From Lindgomyces ingoldianus (lineage: Eukaryota; Ascomycota; Dothideomycetes; Pleosporales; Lindgomycetaceae), in assembly GCF_010093535.1 (NCBI RefSeq), contig NW_022985214.1, forward strand, positions 132,247 through 196,246: a DNA stretch of 64,000 nucleotides, given 5' to 3'. Of the stretch, positions 21,560 to 33,234 are shown in pieces (within the stretch, counting starts at the first letter, position 1; every line of letters begins with the position of its first letter). The translations under genes and the position numbers were made by a program. The notes under the pieces were generated by a model. It saw only the letters and a program-made list of their open reading frames with translations. It did no database searches and had not been told where the DNA came from.

Positions 21560-24240
21560 CTAAAAGTTACAATGTAACTGTTAAAGCTTTTAGAGTAGTA
21601 GGGTCCCCCTTACTCTTAATATAGCATGTGAGGTTATTTAATTTACTAAAAACAACCTTATAACGTAGCTAGTTCTTCTAGAGTTGCAAAGCTTTAATTA
21701 TAGAGCCTAAGAGATAATTACAGTCACAAGTAACTGTCCTTTTCCCCCTACTAAAGGCTCTCTTGCAGTCGCAGCTTGTGGAGGGTATACATAGGAAATT
21801 AAGTGCTATCTTAAAGAGTACAGGATAGTCGCGCTAACTAACCTAGAGCCACTAATCTAGAGGTTCCCTATATAAGGGACTGTTATCTTTTGCTATAATA
21901 AGGTTGTCTAAAAGGTTGTTATAGTACAAGGCAAGCTTTAAAGTTTTCTTAGCCTTCTTGTAAGACTTCCTTCTAGTAAGCAAAGTTATATTAACTAAGA
22001 GAGTCTGCTTATAGCAGGAGTTATAGGCACTGCTAGATAAGGGTTATTTACGTTGTAGTAGCTTATTAGGCTTATTCTCCTTCTTTTTTTTAGCATCTAT
22101 GTACTTCTAGAAGACTTTAAGCATTAAAGCTTCTGCCTTCTTGTGCTACAAGCTGTAATGCCTCTAATAGTCCTTAAACTAATAAAGACAAAGTCTTAGG
22201 TAAAGGATAGTTGCAACTGCGTAGTAAGAGACTAGAGGATCTATAATAAACTTCTTCTAGTATGTAAGAAGCTTTTCTAGTCTGTACAAGACACTGCTTT
22301 TAAGGTAGCTATTAACCTTAGGCTCTAGCGTTGCCTTTATCTGCAACAGCTTAGTGTAGAGCAATTGCATGTTAATAATAGACATTTATAGTAAACCCTG
22401 CTCTGCGTTTCCTTCTAGTCTCTTTGTTATCTAATAGAAGACCTTAAAGAACTTTGTAAGACGCTTAGCCTGCTTTTACTTTTTTTTAGTAATTATATCT
22501 AATAGAGCTGTGTTGCTAGGTATGTAGACATTATCCATATTATTCTTAGTGCCCTGCTGCTTATAAATGAACCTTGTAATAGCATCCTTAAGCTCTAAAC
22601 AACAGAGGACTATAAGATAGACAGAATGCTAGCAGACGCCTCTATCTTGTACTAAGTTAAGAGTGCTAAAGCTCTAAAGGGGGTCTTTATTAGATATAGA
22701 TTGTTAGACTGCCTTAAAGGCTTTGCAGCGCTTATAGGAGGAGAGGATTATGTTAACAAAATTATAGAGTTTTCCTACAACTCTATGCTTCTAGTATAAG
22801 TTAAACTGCTTTTAAGGAGTAGCCTAGGCTAAGGTAGATTTAAATTAGCTTAATCCTTTGCTGTAGATAACAGCTTTTACTACTAATTATATAGTATAAC
22901 TAGCGCAGCGCAGGCAGTGCTGCCTATTAAGGTCTATGCTAAGATGTTTCTTTAGAGATAAGATTATAGAGTTATTGTTGTTTAACATGTTATTAGTAAC
23001 AAAACATAAGAATTTTAACGCAATATTGTAGTCCTTAATAACCTAGATAATAGCCTGCGCTTAGTTTAGTTATATATAATTACTAAAGAGATTGTAGAAG
23101 CTAATAAGAAGGTCTCTCTGTAGGAAGTTAGCATCTAATATAAGAATGTTAGTTGTGTTGTTTTAATTTTTACTGCTAAGACATTAAAAACAAGCTAAGG
23201 TACACTTACTAATAAAGTAAGGCACTACTCTAAGAAAGGAGAGGTAGTTTAGAGAAGTTTATATATTAACACTTAACGCAATTTTTAAGTAGGCTAACTT
23301 TAGTATTATTTAAATCTCCTCCTTTTGCTGTATAAGCCCTACGTGTACGTAGTTTAAAACAGTAGAACAGTAGTAGGGGATGCAGGAAGAGCGCTAAGAA
23401 GATCCCCCTAGTTCTAGGTAATAATGCCCTAAAGTTCTGCTAATAATGTGTTAAGAAAGAAGATATCCTAGAGAATTACCTAGTTAATAAAAGCAGCCTG
23501 TAACAACTCTTTCTGCTATAGATTGCAACTTATAGCTCTTGCAGAGCCTGCTGCTAACGCTGCTTCCTAAGGGTTTACTAGCTAGCAAGGACTATTAGGT
23601 AAGAGCTTCTCCCTAGTGACATCTATCTAGTGGTCCTTAAGCAGATAAGCTATAATATAATAATAGCTGCTAACAATTTTGCTAGCTTTACGCACTCCTT
23701 AAGAGTGACAGAGACAGTAGAGCTAAATTTTTACCTTTAAGCTGTTATTATTTGTATGCTAAAGGTTAGCACTATGCTGCTAAACAGCTAATAATTTACA
23801 CTGTCCTTAAAGCTAGCTAAGGTGCTTTACGCAGTATCTAAGCTGCTCTATATCTAGCTTCTTCCCTGCTACTAATATATTGTCCTACTTAATAGTAAAG
23901 GCCTAGCTAGAGTTAAGGCAACAATCCTTAGGAAACTCCTTAGATTAGGCATTAGAAACACTAGGGGACAGAGACCCCTTATAGGATAAGGACTAGAAGA
24001 GCAAAGAGCGCGACTTCTTAAGTTAATAAAAACTAGCGTAATAAGCTGCTAGGGATAAGGCTAAGCTTAAAGCCTAGGCCTAGTTAGATAGGTTATGTTA
24101 GCCCCTCTAGATCTAATTTAACATAGCTATAATAGAGATAATAGAGATAATAGAGATAATAGAGAAATATAAGATAGAGATGTTAATTAAGGTAAGGACT
24201 ACTAGTAAAACAACACTGCTCTGTGATACAGCAAAATCTC
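21560..24240 (-). pseudogene. G transposase (hAT), RIP-inactivated
   Basis: On the minus strand, the region 21590-21720 reads ALIIKALQLQKNQLRYKVVF when TAG is taken as Gln. This closely matches AIIKAIQLQKNQLQYKVVS in F, so G encodes a sister hAT transposase whose carboxyl end lies at the left. The rest is a mutated open frame with many stops. The start cannot be placed, and a short 9-bp repeat sits near the amino-terminal side at 24130-24166. Confidence 0.75.
24130..24166. repeat. 9-bp tandem repeat AATAGAGAT, four units
   Basis: Four head-to-tail units near the right end of hAT G. The length keeps the reading frame. It looks like local slippage. Confidence 0.85.
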
Positions 24241-24442
24241 TGCAGTTAGTACTACACTGACATGTAAATAGTGGCACAAACACGCTCCCCTAGCCCTCAC
24301 GCGCGTTAGAGACTGCAACCTTAAAAAAGTCTACCTTAATTATAATACTGCTTACTTTTAAGCCTTATTAATTAAATTGTAACACTTAAAAATGTAGTTA
24401 CGTTTGTTTGCCTCACGTGATTGTAGGTGGAGCAAAAGTATC

Positions 24443-24471
24443 AATCGTACTACTTCCTGTTGGAAACGCTG
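24443..24471 (-). repeat. Right terminal inverted repeat of G
   Basis: The inverted partner of 21404-21432, directly followed by the CTAAAGAC target duplication. Confidence 0.9.
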
Positions 24472-26319
24472 CTAAAGACCTAGAAGGACAAGGATAAGGC
24501 AGCTTGTACGCGCGCCTTTCTTGTGGCACACTAGATCAACATGAGCACTGTTGAGGCTATAGTAGACAACCTAGCTCAGCAATCCGCGGAAGGACTACTA
24601 GCTGCGAATGCTGTGGAAGTGGCCACTAGTGACACCTTTATGGCTTCCCCATCTCCAGACGAGCCTCATGCGCTAATCGACCGCGTCCTTGAAGTAAACC
24701 GGAACCATGCGAGCCTGCAGCCATATTAAGAGCAGGCCTAGAACAAAGCAGAGACGCCATAGAAGCTCACAAGCAAAGGCTTCCTCACGCGCAACGGCAA
24801 GCAACAGGTGGTTCCAGCCGTCCACTTTGTACAGACCTATCTTATTCGCGCGGTTCACGCAACCCAAGTAACTGCTCACCTAAGCAGAAGGAAGACTCTA
24901 AAACTACTGCGCGACTAATACTACTGGCCCCGCATGAGCCAGGACGTCACTGACTATGTCGCGGCGTGCAAGGCCTGTTAATAGAGCCACACACCTTGAG
25001 ATAAAACCCTAGGACTGCTTAAGTCACTGCCTATCCCGCAGCAAGTCTGGCAGGACGTCTCTATGGACTTTAAGTTATTCCTACTAGACAAGAAAGGGTA
25101 CAACAAAGCCTTTGTAGTAGTAGACTGCCTAGGCAAACACTGCTTCTTGCTACTATGCTATAAGATAACAACAGTGAAAGACGCGGCGGACTTGTACTAT
25201 TGCCACATCTGGCGCATCTTTAGCCCCCTAAGGTCTATTGTCTCTAATTAGGGCCCCTAATTTACTTTAGGGTTTATAGACAAGCTCTGCTAACTCACAG
25301 GAATTAAGCAGAAGCTCTCAACGCCCTACCACCCGCAGACAGACGGCAATACAGAGGTACTAAACTAGTATCTTAACCAGCGCTTATAACCCTTTGTAAA
25401 CTACTACTAAGATAACTGGTCAGACCTCCCGCCATGCATGGATTGGGCACAAGCCACGCTACCTTACAAGACAACTAGACTATTGCTGTTTAAGATTAAA
25501 TTTGGTCACTAACTAACTTACTATTAGGACTAGAAGGAACAGACTAAGCAATTAAGTTCTATACGCGAGCAGATGTCGCGCGAAGAGGCCTAGAGCTATG
25601 CCAAAACTCAGCGCGACGCAGTGCAGCTTGCTACAGAGATAGCTCAGAGAGGCATTGCGCAGGCCTAGCAGCGACAAGCAACCTAGGCAAACAAGAAGAG
25701 ACGTAGTCTAGATTTCACAGTAGGCAATAAAGTGTACGTAACGCCTAAAGGATTTACTTTAGGTTGCCCTAGTTAAAAGCTCAACCACCAGATGTACAGA
25801 CCATACCCTATCGTAGGCATGGAGGGACACTCGTACCGCTTAAAGCTGCCACTGTACATGCACATGCACGACGTCTTCCACGCAGACCGCCTGCAAAAGG
25901 AATCACCAACAGCGCTGCCAGGCCAGCTTAAACCTAAGGAAGAGCCTATTAACGTTAATAGCCACCCTAAATGGCCTGTACAGGAAATCCTTGGCAGCTG
26001 TCTCCACTACCGCCGCCTGCAGTATAAGGTCTCCTGGGTAGCCCATGACCCCGACCCTACCTAGTACAACGCCTGAGGGTTCATAGGAGCTCCGCACAAG
26101 GTAAGAGACTTCTATGATGCATATCTAAACAAACTAGGTCCCCTAGCGCGGTTGGAAGCCTGGCTGCAAGCGTACGAGGCAGGAGAAGACCTAGAGGCAA
26201 CAAGGAAGAATGACTAGCCTAGGGAACTTGCTAGTAGAGGGGACTATAATAGAGGCTAGGGAACGCGCTATACATGTTATTATTGTACGTAACTACGGAC
26301 TTGGGGACAAGCCCGCCTT

Positions 26320-26331
26320 AGAGGGGGGTAA
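26320..26331 (+). promoter_or_regulatory. Polypurine tract of E
   Basis: AGAGGGGGGTAA directly precedes the 3' LTR and is the expected plus-strand primer site for reverse transcription. Confidence 0.8.
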
Positions 26332-26546
26332 TGTGACAGTGCTGCTTGTTAAGCTCTGCTGCTAGTTATATAATCTTGCTAAGGGTTAAGCAAGCGCGCT
26401 AGCGCCTTAGCGCTGCGCAAGCTTTTCTCTCGCGAAAACTCTTCGCCTCCTTCACTCCCCATCCTAGTTTAGCTGAAATAGAGCCGACCTACTCTACCTT
26501 GCTTCCCCAGCTCTATACAGTAGTAGAGACAGTGCTTGTCATCACA
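26332..26546 (+). repeat. E 3' LTR
   Basis: It is the same length as the 5' LTR and differs at 10 positions. All are G:C to A:T changes, and all fall in its first about 115 bp. The outer about 100 bp are identical. Confidence 0.95.
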
Positions 26547-27000
26547 TTAAGCTAATAACTAGATTATATAAAGAGTAAGCTATTATAAATAAAAGCACTA
26601 CTTAGGGAAACACTAGAAGAATTAGTATATAGAGGAATTTCTAAAACAAAGATAATAGCAGTCGCTAAACAAACATAGCTAGGTAGAAACAGTTAATCTA
26701 TAAAAAGTATAAATTACTCTAGTATAAACACTTAAGTGCATAGAACCTTTAAAAGAAATTCTAAAAGAAGTACTAAAGCTAAAGCATACTAAGCCTAACA
26801 TAGTTATATAAATAAGTAGTAAGAGAATGTAACAACAATAGACAGAATATTATCTAAAGAAATAAACTATATAAACTATTACAACTAATAGAAGCACCTA
26901 ATTAACTCTAGAAAATAATTATAATAGATTTTATTATAAAACTCTCTTAGTCTAAGCAACTAAGCATAGAACAAATATAAAATACTATAATAGTAGTATA
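26547..27000 (+). pseudogene. D gypsy element, integrase segment (piece 2)
   Basis: It continues D after E. LDYIKSK completes the conserved block after RNase H. About 300 bp on comes a decayed integrase zinc-finger region, then the first integrase block read as IDFIIKLS-SKQLSIEQI (family: DFITKLP). The A-family transposon at 27001 interrupts the TIIVV stretch at a TA. Stops are frequent. Confidence 0.75.
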
Positions 27001-27057
27001 ACGTACTTCATAGGCGAGTTGCTCACACACCTAAGTTGCTTACTTTTGCTAAGACCC
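27001..27057 (+). repeat. Left terminal inverted repeat of A3-full
   Basis: It contains AGTTGCTCAC and AGTTGCTTAC, two direct repeats with starts 17 bp apart. It pairs with 28810-28866 apart from RIP-type differences. Confidence 0.9.
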
Positions 27058-27229
27058 TACTACACTACTCTTCCTACACTAATGCATTTCTAACAACACT
27101 ACTTAAACATGTTAAAGGAATGTTAGATGCAGCTTGCGCTTTAGGCTCTTAAATAAGACACAACACTTTCTAACTAACACGCTGCAGCTATCTACAGGGT
27201 CCCTTAAAAAATAATAAGCAACTAACGCG

Positions 27230-28790
27230 CTAGACAACCTTTCTAAGCTAATTGTACAGCTAACTTACAGAAGCTAGATAATAACAAGAAGCAGGTAATT
27301 ATTTAGCACATACTTAAGCTAGATGCGCGAGGATTTCCCCCCTAGCTAGCAGCTATAGCTAATATAGCTAATTCTTTACACGCTAAGTGTAATATAGGCT
27401 ATATTAGCATAAACTAGCCTAATATGTTTGTTAAGTGTTACTTAGAGCTTAAAGTAAAGTTTAAGCATAAGTACAACTATAAAAGAGCTTTTTATAGGGA
27501 TTCTGCAGTAATTTAAGGCTAGTTTAACCTTATAGAGAATATTAAAGCTAAGTATAGCATTTAGAATAATAACATGTACAACTTTAACAAGACAGGGTTT
27601 ATAATAGGCTAGATATCTACTAGAGCAGTTGTTACAGGTTTAGAGAGACAAGGACAGCTAAAAGCAGTCTAGCTAGGCAACTAGGTGTGGACAACAGCTA
27701 TCTAGGGCATTAATGCTAAAAGGTGGGCTATTCTGCCCTTTATTATCTTTTAGGGTGGCAACTACCTTTTAAACTAGTATAAGGAGGAAAATCTACTCTA
27801 GGATTAGGTTATTACAATCTCTAAGCGCGGCTAGACTACTAATTAGCTTAGTCTAGACTAGTTAAAGCACTTTAACGCGCATATAAAGAAGCGTACTGTT
27901 AGCAGCTACTATCTGCTAGTTATTAACAGCTATAAAAGCTATAACTTGCTTTATTTTTAGTAATACTATAAGAATAATAAGATTATTACTATTTACATGC
28001 TTTTTTACTTATTACACCTTTTATAGCTACTTAATGTAGGTTGTTTTACTCCTTTAAAGAAAGCGTATAGGCGCTAAGCTAAAAACCTTATGCGCAACTA
28101 GATTACTTATATTATAAAAATAAAGTTCCTACTATGCTTTAAAGCAGCCTATAATGCTGTAATTACTTCTAGTAATATCTAAGAAGGGTTTTAAGGCGCT
28201 AGATTAGTTTTTTTTAACCCACAACAGGTTATAATAGGCCTTAATGTAAAGTTGCGCACTCTATTACTACTACTACTTATATACAATAAGCTCTAGCAGT
28301 TGTAAACTCTAAGCAATACTCTAAAACTTAAGTTGTAATTAATGCTTATAAAAATAAAAATTTAGAAGTATATAAATAGTTTACTAACTTTTATAGTTAA
28401 GGTGTTTAAGAAGGTCTTAAAGGGGGCAGCAATAATTACGCATAAGCTAGTGTTAGTATAATAAGAAATTACTAAGCTTTAAGCAGCTAATAAGGCTGCT
28501 ACATAATGTAAATTACATAAAAAAAAGTAGATTAAGGCAGAAGAGACTTTAATAATTTAGGAAGGCCTACGCTTAACAGCTCTAAAAGAGTTTAGGGCGC
28601 GCAGTAACAGGAAAAAGGCAAAGAAGCAGGTGTGAGCTAAAGTAGGTGAGCTATCTTAAAGGCGCTGCGGACAGTGCAATTAGACTAGGCATAACGCGCA
28701 AACATGTAAGCAAGAAGCAGAAGTAGTATCTAAATAATATTCTAGGCTGTACTGTACTATATAGTGCCAGAGCGGGTTGTTATAGGCTAT
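27230..28790 (+). pseudogene. A3-full transposase (DDE_1) with carboxyl zinc knuckle, broken
   Basis: This is a Fot1/pogo-type transposase. The first catalytic block reads MYNFNKTGFIIG (family MYNFDETGF), the second LLVINSYKSYN, and the third LLQLLNVGCF (family LQPLDVGCF). All three Asp codons have become Asn by G-to-A change. The carboxyl end carries a CX2CX4HX4C knuckle (CGQCN-TRHNAQTC, 28666-28707) ahead of an Gln/Glu-rich tail. Such a knuckle is known in several fungal pogo-like transposases. The true start codon is not recognisable, so the limits are approximate. Confidence 0.85.
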
Positions 28791-28809
28791 AATAGAGTTT
28801 GTTAGGGTG

Positions 28810-28866
28810 GGGTCTTGGCAAAAGTGAGCGACTCAGGTGTGTGAGCGACTCGCCCATGAAGTACGT
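28810..28866 (-). repeat. Right terminal inverted repeat of A3-full
   Basis: Inverted partner of 27001-27057. The 17-bp-spaced repeats here read AGTCGCTCAC twice, the less mutated form. Confidence 0.9.
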
Positions 28867-29201
28867 TATAATAAAACAACCAAGTATGTATACTTCTAAA
28901 CAACAGAAAAGTTATTAGTTATAGAAAAAATAGCATATAAATTAGACAAGCATGTTACTACTAACTATAAAGTTCTAAAAGTAATTATATTAGATAGAGA
29001 CAAGCGGTTTACATTAAAATATTAGAAAAGTTTTATATAAAACTAAAAAAACTAATGTATAACTCTCTACTACCTACTATTTAAAAACTAACAAATAAAT
29101 TAAATAAATAAACTAGACATTGCTTAATTACCTACACAAGTATATAAATAATAAAAGAAAAGATTAGGCTAAATAGTTACTAGTAGCCTAATTTACTTTT
29201 A
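28867..29201 (+). pseudogene. D gypsy element, integrase core segment (piece 3)
   Basis: It continues the D integrase after A3-full: LDRDKRFT followed by LSTTYYLKTNK, corresponding to the catalytic DRDxRFTS and STAYHPQTDGQ blocks with His-to-Tyr and Gln-to-stop changes. It ends in AQFTF-like sequence, where the fold-back element enters at TA (29200-29201). The reading resumes at 34376 as NTKKLLT. Confidence 0.8.
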
Positions 29202-29397
29202 ACGTACTTTACAGGCAAGTTGCTTACACACTTAAGTTGCTTACTTTTACTAAGACCCTACTAAACTACTTTTTCTACACTAATGCATTTCTAATAACAC
29301 TACTTAGATGTGCTAAAAGAATATTAGATATAGCTTACACTTTAAGCTTTTAAATAAAACATAAAACTTTTAAAGAAACATGCTATAGCTATGTATA

Positions 29398-29456
29398 ACG
29401 TACCTAACGGGTTGGCCGGCCACACGGGTTAGCCGGCCACTTTTGCCAAGCCCCCA
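29398..29456 (+). repeat. Left terminal inverted repeat of C
   Basis: It contains GGGTTGGCCGGCCAC and GGGTTAGCCGGCCAC, direct repeats with starts 17 bp apart. Confidence 0.92.
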
Positions 29457-29519
29457 CTAAAACCACCCTATTCTGGCGCAAAACTGCTAACTTTAGCCCT
29501 GTATAGAGCAATACAACAC

Positions 29520-31010
29520 AAGATATTATTTAGAGTCTACTTCTGCTACTTTCTTATATGTACGCAAGTTATGCCTAGTCTAATTGCACTGCCTGCATTA
29601 CCTTTAACTTAGCTTACCTCCTTTAGCGCGCACCTGCGTCTTTAGCTTCTTCCTATTACTACGCGCTCTAAACTCCTTTAAAGCAGTTAGACAAGCTCTA
29701 TCCTTAACTATTAAGGTCTTTTCTGCCTAAATCTGCTTCCTTTTATGCAATCTATGTTACATAGCAGCCTTATTTACTGCTTAAAGCTTTGTAATCTTCT
29801 TTTATGCTAACACTAGCTTATGCGCAATAATTAATGCCCTTTTTAAGACTTTCTTAAAGGCCTCTACTATAGACATTAGTAAGCTATTTATATGCCTCTA
29901 AATTCTTACCTTTACAAGCATTAATTGCAACTTAAATTTAAGGGTATTACTTAAAGTTTACAACTGCTAGAGCTTATTGTTAATAGGCAGTAGTAGTAAT
30001 AGAGTATATAACTAGATATTAAAGGCTATTTTAACCTATTTTAAATTAAATAGGACTAAACTAGCGCCTTAAAACCCTTCTTAGATATTACTAAAAGTAA
30101 TTACTGCATTATAAGCGCGTATAAAGCATAGTAAGAACTTAAGTTTTATAATATAAGTAATCTAGTTACACATAAAATCTTTAGCTTAGCGCCTATACAC
30201 CTTTTTTAAAGGGGCAAAACAACCTACATTAAGAGGCTATAAGAGGTGTAATAAGTGTAGAGGCATGTAGATAGTAATAATCTTATTTTTCTTATAGTAC
30301 TACTAGAAATTAAGTAAGTTATAGCTTTTATAGCTATTAATAATAAAAAGCTAATAAGCGCTTATAACTTTTCTTTTTATATGCTTATTAAAGTGCTTTA
30401 ACTACTGCAGCCTAAGCTTATTTATTGTCTAGCTGTTCTTAGAGACTATAATAACCTAGTTCTAAGGCAGATTCTTCTTCTTATACTAGGCAAAAAGGTA
30501 ATAGCAGCCCTTAAAAATAATAAAAAGTAAAATAGCCTACTCTGTTATGTTAATGCCCTAGATAACTATTATCTACTCTTTATTACTTTACTATATTGCC
30601 TTTAGCTGTCTTTGTCTCTCTAAAGCTGTAATAACTGCTCTAGTTAATATCTAGCTTATTATAAAGCCTAACTTATTAAAGTTATACATGTCTTTATTCT
30701 AGATACTGTACTTAGCTTTTATGTTAGCTACTAGGCAAAACTAGCCTTAGATAACCTTTAGAGCCTTATAAAGTGCTTTTTTATAATTATACTTATAATT
30801 AAACTTTATTATAAACTTAGAGCAGTGCTTAACCTACATACTAGGCTAGTTTAAGCTAACCTGGCCTAGATTACGCTCTGCGCGCAAGGAATTAGCTATA
30901 TTAGCTATGGCTGTAAGCCTAAGGGGAAATCTGTGTATAATAAGCTTAAGTATATACTTAACAACTACCTTTTTTTTAAGCTTAGTTAGATTTCTTAATT
31001 TAGGCTAGCA
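29520..31010 (-). pseudogene. C transposase (DDE_1) with carboxyl zinc knuckle, broken
   Basis: Minus-strand transposase related to that of family A. The first catalytic block reads MYNFNKLGFIIS (about 30665-30700), with Asp already changed to Asn. The carboxyl knuckle is at 29556-29597 (CRQCN-TRHNLRTY), where the last Cys is now Tyr. Stops occur throughout. Start and end are approximate. Confidence 0.8.
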
Positions 31011-31203
31011 TTCTGCTTCTAAAGGCTGTCTAGCGTGTTAATTGCTTAGTGTTGTGTAAGAGACATTATAAATAGCTGCAGCGCGTTATAAGAAGAGTTT
31101 TAAGTTTTATTTAAAAGCTTAAAGAGTAAGCTATATCTAACATTCTTTAGAAGATTTAATCTAGTGTTGTTGTTAAGGCATTATGTAGATAGGTAGAGTG
31201 TGG

Positions 31204-31262
31204 TGGGGGCTTGGCAAAAGTGGCCAGCCAACCCGTGTGGCCGGCCAACCTGTTAGATACGT
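31204..31262 (-). repeat. Right terminal inverted repeat of C
   Basis: Inverted partner of 29398-29456 with four differences, all of C/T or G/A type. Confidence 0.9.
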
Positions 31263-32903
31263 TAAAGTCTTTTAAAAAATAATAAATAACTATAGCACTA
31301 GACAACTTTTATAAGCTAATTTTATAGCTAACTTATAAAAGCTAAGTAATAATAAGAAGTAGGTAATTATTAAGACTATACTTAAGCTATATACATAAGA
31401 ATTTTCCTTTTAGATAGCATTTATAGCTAATATAGCTAATTCTTTGCACACTAAGCATAATCTAGGCTATATTAGTATAAACTAGCCTAGTATATTTATA
31501 AAGTATTATTTAAAGCTTAAAGTAAAGTTTTAAGTGTAAGTATAGTTAATAGATATTTAGCTTAACGTACTTCACAGGCGAGTTGCTCACACACCTAAGT
31601 CGCTTACTTTTGCCAAGACCCCACCCTAACAAACTCTATTATAGCCTATAACAACCCGCTCTAGCACTATATAGTACAGTACAGCCTAGAATATTATTTA
31701 GATACTACTTCTGCTTCTTACTTACATGTTTGTGCGTTATGCCTAGTCTAATTACACTATCTGCAGCGCCTTTAGAATAGCTTACCTACTTTAGCTTACA
31801 CCTGCTTTTTTGCCTTCTTTCTGTCACTGCGCGCCTTAAACTCCTTTAGAGCTGTTAAGTGTAGGCCTTTTTAAATTATTAAAGTCTTTTCTGCCTTAAT
31901 TTGCTTTTTTTTTATATAATTTATGTTATGTAGCAGCTTTATTAGCTACTTAAAGCTTAGTAATTTCCTATTACACTAACACTAGCTTATATGTAATTAT
32001 TACTACCCTTTTTAAAACTTTTTTAAACGCTTTAACTATAGAAGTTAGTAAACTATTTATATACTTTTAAATTTTTATTTTTATAAGTATTAATTATAAC
32101 CTAAGTTCTAGAGTATTGCTTAGGGTTTATAACTACTAGGGCTTGTTATATATAAGTAGTAGTAGTAATAGAGTGCGCAACTTTACATTAAGGCCTATTA
32201 TAACTTATTATAAGTTAAAAGAAACTAATCTAGCGCCTTAGAACTTTTCTTAGATATTACTAGAAGTAATTATAGCATTATAGGCTACTTTAAAGTATAG
32301 CAGAAACTTTATTTTTATAATATAAGTAATCTAGTTGCGCATAAGGTTTTTAGCTTAGCGCTTATACGCTTTCTTTAAAAAAGTAAAACAACCTACATTA
32401 AGTAGCTATAAAAGGTGTAATAAGTAAAAAGGTATATAGATAGTAATAATCTTATTATCTTTATAGTATTACTAGAAATAAAGCAAGTTATAGCTTTTAT
32501 AGCTGTTAATAACTAGTAGATAGTAGCTGCTAATAGTACGCTTCTTTATATGCGCGTTAAAGTGCTTTAACTAGTCTAGACTAAGCTAATTAGTAGTCTA
32601 GCTACACTTAGAGATTGTAATAACTTAATCCTAAGGTAGATTTTCCTTCTTATACTAGTTTAAAAGGTAGTTACTACTCTAAAAAATAATAAAGAGTAGA
32701 ATAGCCTACCTTTTAGCATTAATGCCCTAGATAGCTGTTGTCTACTTCTAGTTACCTAGCTAGACTACTTTTAGCTGTTCTTGTCTCTCTAAACTTATAA
32801 CAACTACTCTAGTAGATATCTAGCCTATTATAAACTCTGTCTTGTAAAAGTTGTATGTGTTGTTATTCTAGATGCTATACTTAGCTTTAATATTCTCTAT
32901 AAG

Positions 32904-33234
32904 TGTTAGATTAAAGCACTGTTTCTAGGCTTTCTAAGATGAATAATGGGTTTAGATATGATGTATAAGATGATGATTAATTGTATTGATTTATCAATCT
33001 TTTTTCTGCTCTACTCGTGTTGCTCGGCTTTTTGTTTTGCCGATCCGAGTCCCTCGCGCACTTGCCCTATGCGCGACCAGCTTGCAACATGCTGCAATTT
33101 GCTGCAAATTGCTGCAAAATGCTGCAAAATGCTGCAATTTGCTGCAACATACTGTTCAAGCTTATTGCTCGTACTATGTAGCAGCTTTCGTCAAGCGTTC
33201 CTCCTGTCTTGACAGTAGGTGCGCATATCTGACA
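32904..33234 (-). repeat. Solo LTR of Copia-1
   Basis: This 331-bp sequence starts TGTTAGATTAAAGC and ends CATATCTGACA. A perfect ATAAG duplication flanks it (32899-32903, 33235-33239), and joining the flanks restores the A-family sequence. It preserves the empty site for Fot-1 and a shorter minisatellite (33085-33150, about 6.6 units). It is almost unmutated. Confidence 0.93.
33085..33150. repeat. 10-bp minisatellite in the solo LTR, about 6.6 units
   Basis: The same CAAYWTGCTG units as at 4821-4946, but about half as many. Confidence 0.93.

Larger units (their letters stand above)
21404..24471 (-). mobile_element. G: hAT-superfamily DNA transposon, reversed
   Basis: The ends CAGCGTTTCCATCAGG and the inverted complement CCTGTTGGAAACGCTG are flanked by a perfect 8-bp duplication CTAAAGAC (21396-21403, 24472-24479). 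It is inserted in E pol between RNase H and integrase. Only the outermost tens of bases are clean. The transposase is on the minus strand. Confidence 0.93.
16035..26217 (+). pseudogene. E Pol (PR-RT-RNaseH-IN-chromodomain), split by two hAT elements
   Basis: Pol lies in the -1 frame relative to Gag, and its open frame begins at 16035. Seen in order: protease DTGAS (16206); reverse transcriptase FCVDYWKLNAITKKDAY, LDVQQAFYRI and FGLCNGPATFQRYIN; the catalytic box YLDD split at 17540/20581 by hAT F; RNase H METDASDGVVAGVLSQ; then hAT G at 21404. Integrase follows, with a zinc-finger region (HATQVTAHL...ACKACQ), a core with HPQTDGNTEVLNQ, and a carboxyl chromodomain (WPVQEILGSCLHYR...YKVSWVAHD, about 25972-26075). 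Removing F (3,048 bp with its duplication, a multiple of 3) and G (3,076 bp, one more than a multiple of 3) explains exactly why the frame shifts by one after G. The integrase second Asp is Asn (SN*GPQFT). The stop is taken at 26215-26217. Confidence 0.88.
13877..26546 (+). mobile_element. E: Ty3/gypsy chromovirus carrying two hAT transposons
   Basis: Two 215-bp LTRs bound the element. The target duplication is CTAAG on the left (13872-13876) and TTAAG on the right (26547-26551), which differs by one C-to-T change. It is inserted in D. Without the hAT elements F and G and their duplications it is about 6.5 kb. The coding sequence is the best preserved in the window but still has many TAG, TAA and TGA codons in CAG, CAA and TGG positions. 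Confidence 0.95.
27001..28866 (+). mobile_element. A3-full: complete A-family Fot1/pogo transposon
   Basis: This 1,866-bp element has about 57-bp terminal inverted repeats beginning ACGTACTTCA. TA flanks it at 26999-27000 and 28867-28868. It is inserted in the integrase part of D. It is the only uninterrupted A copy here and served as reference for A1, A2, A4 and the fold-back copy. The last about 240 bp are little mutated and the centre is strongly mutated. Confidence 0.93.
29398..31262 (-). mobile_element. C: Fot1/pogo-type transposon with GGCCGGCC-rich ends
   Basis: About 60-bp inverted repeats start ACGTACCTAACGGGTTGG at the left and ACGTATCTAACAGGTTGG (inverted) at the right. TA flanks it (29396-29397, 31263-31264). 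It is a distinct family related to A. The repeats are clean and the interior is RIP-mutated. Confidence 0.92.

Noticed and set aside
32965..32970. ATAAG close to TGATGATT taken first as the left end of the solo LTR
   Set aside because: Comparison with the uninterrupted A3-full sequence shows the insertion begins at 32904, directly after the true ATAAG at 32899-32903.
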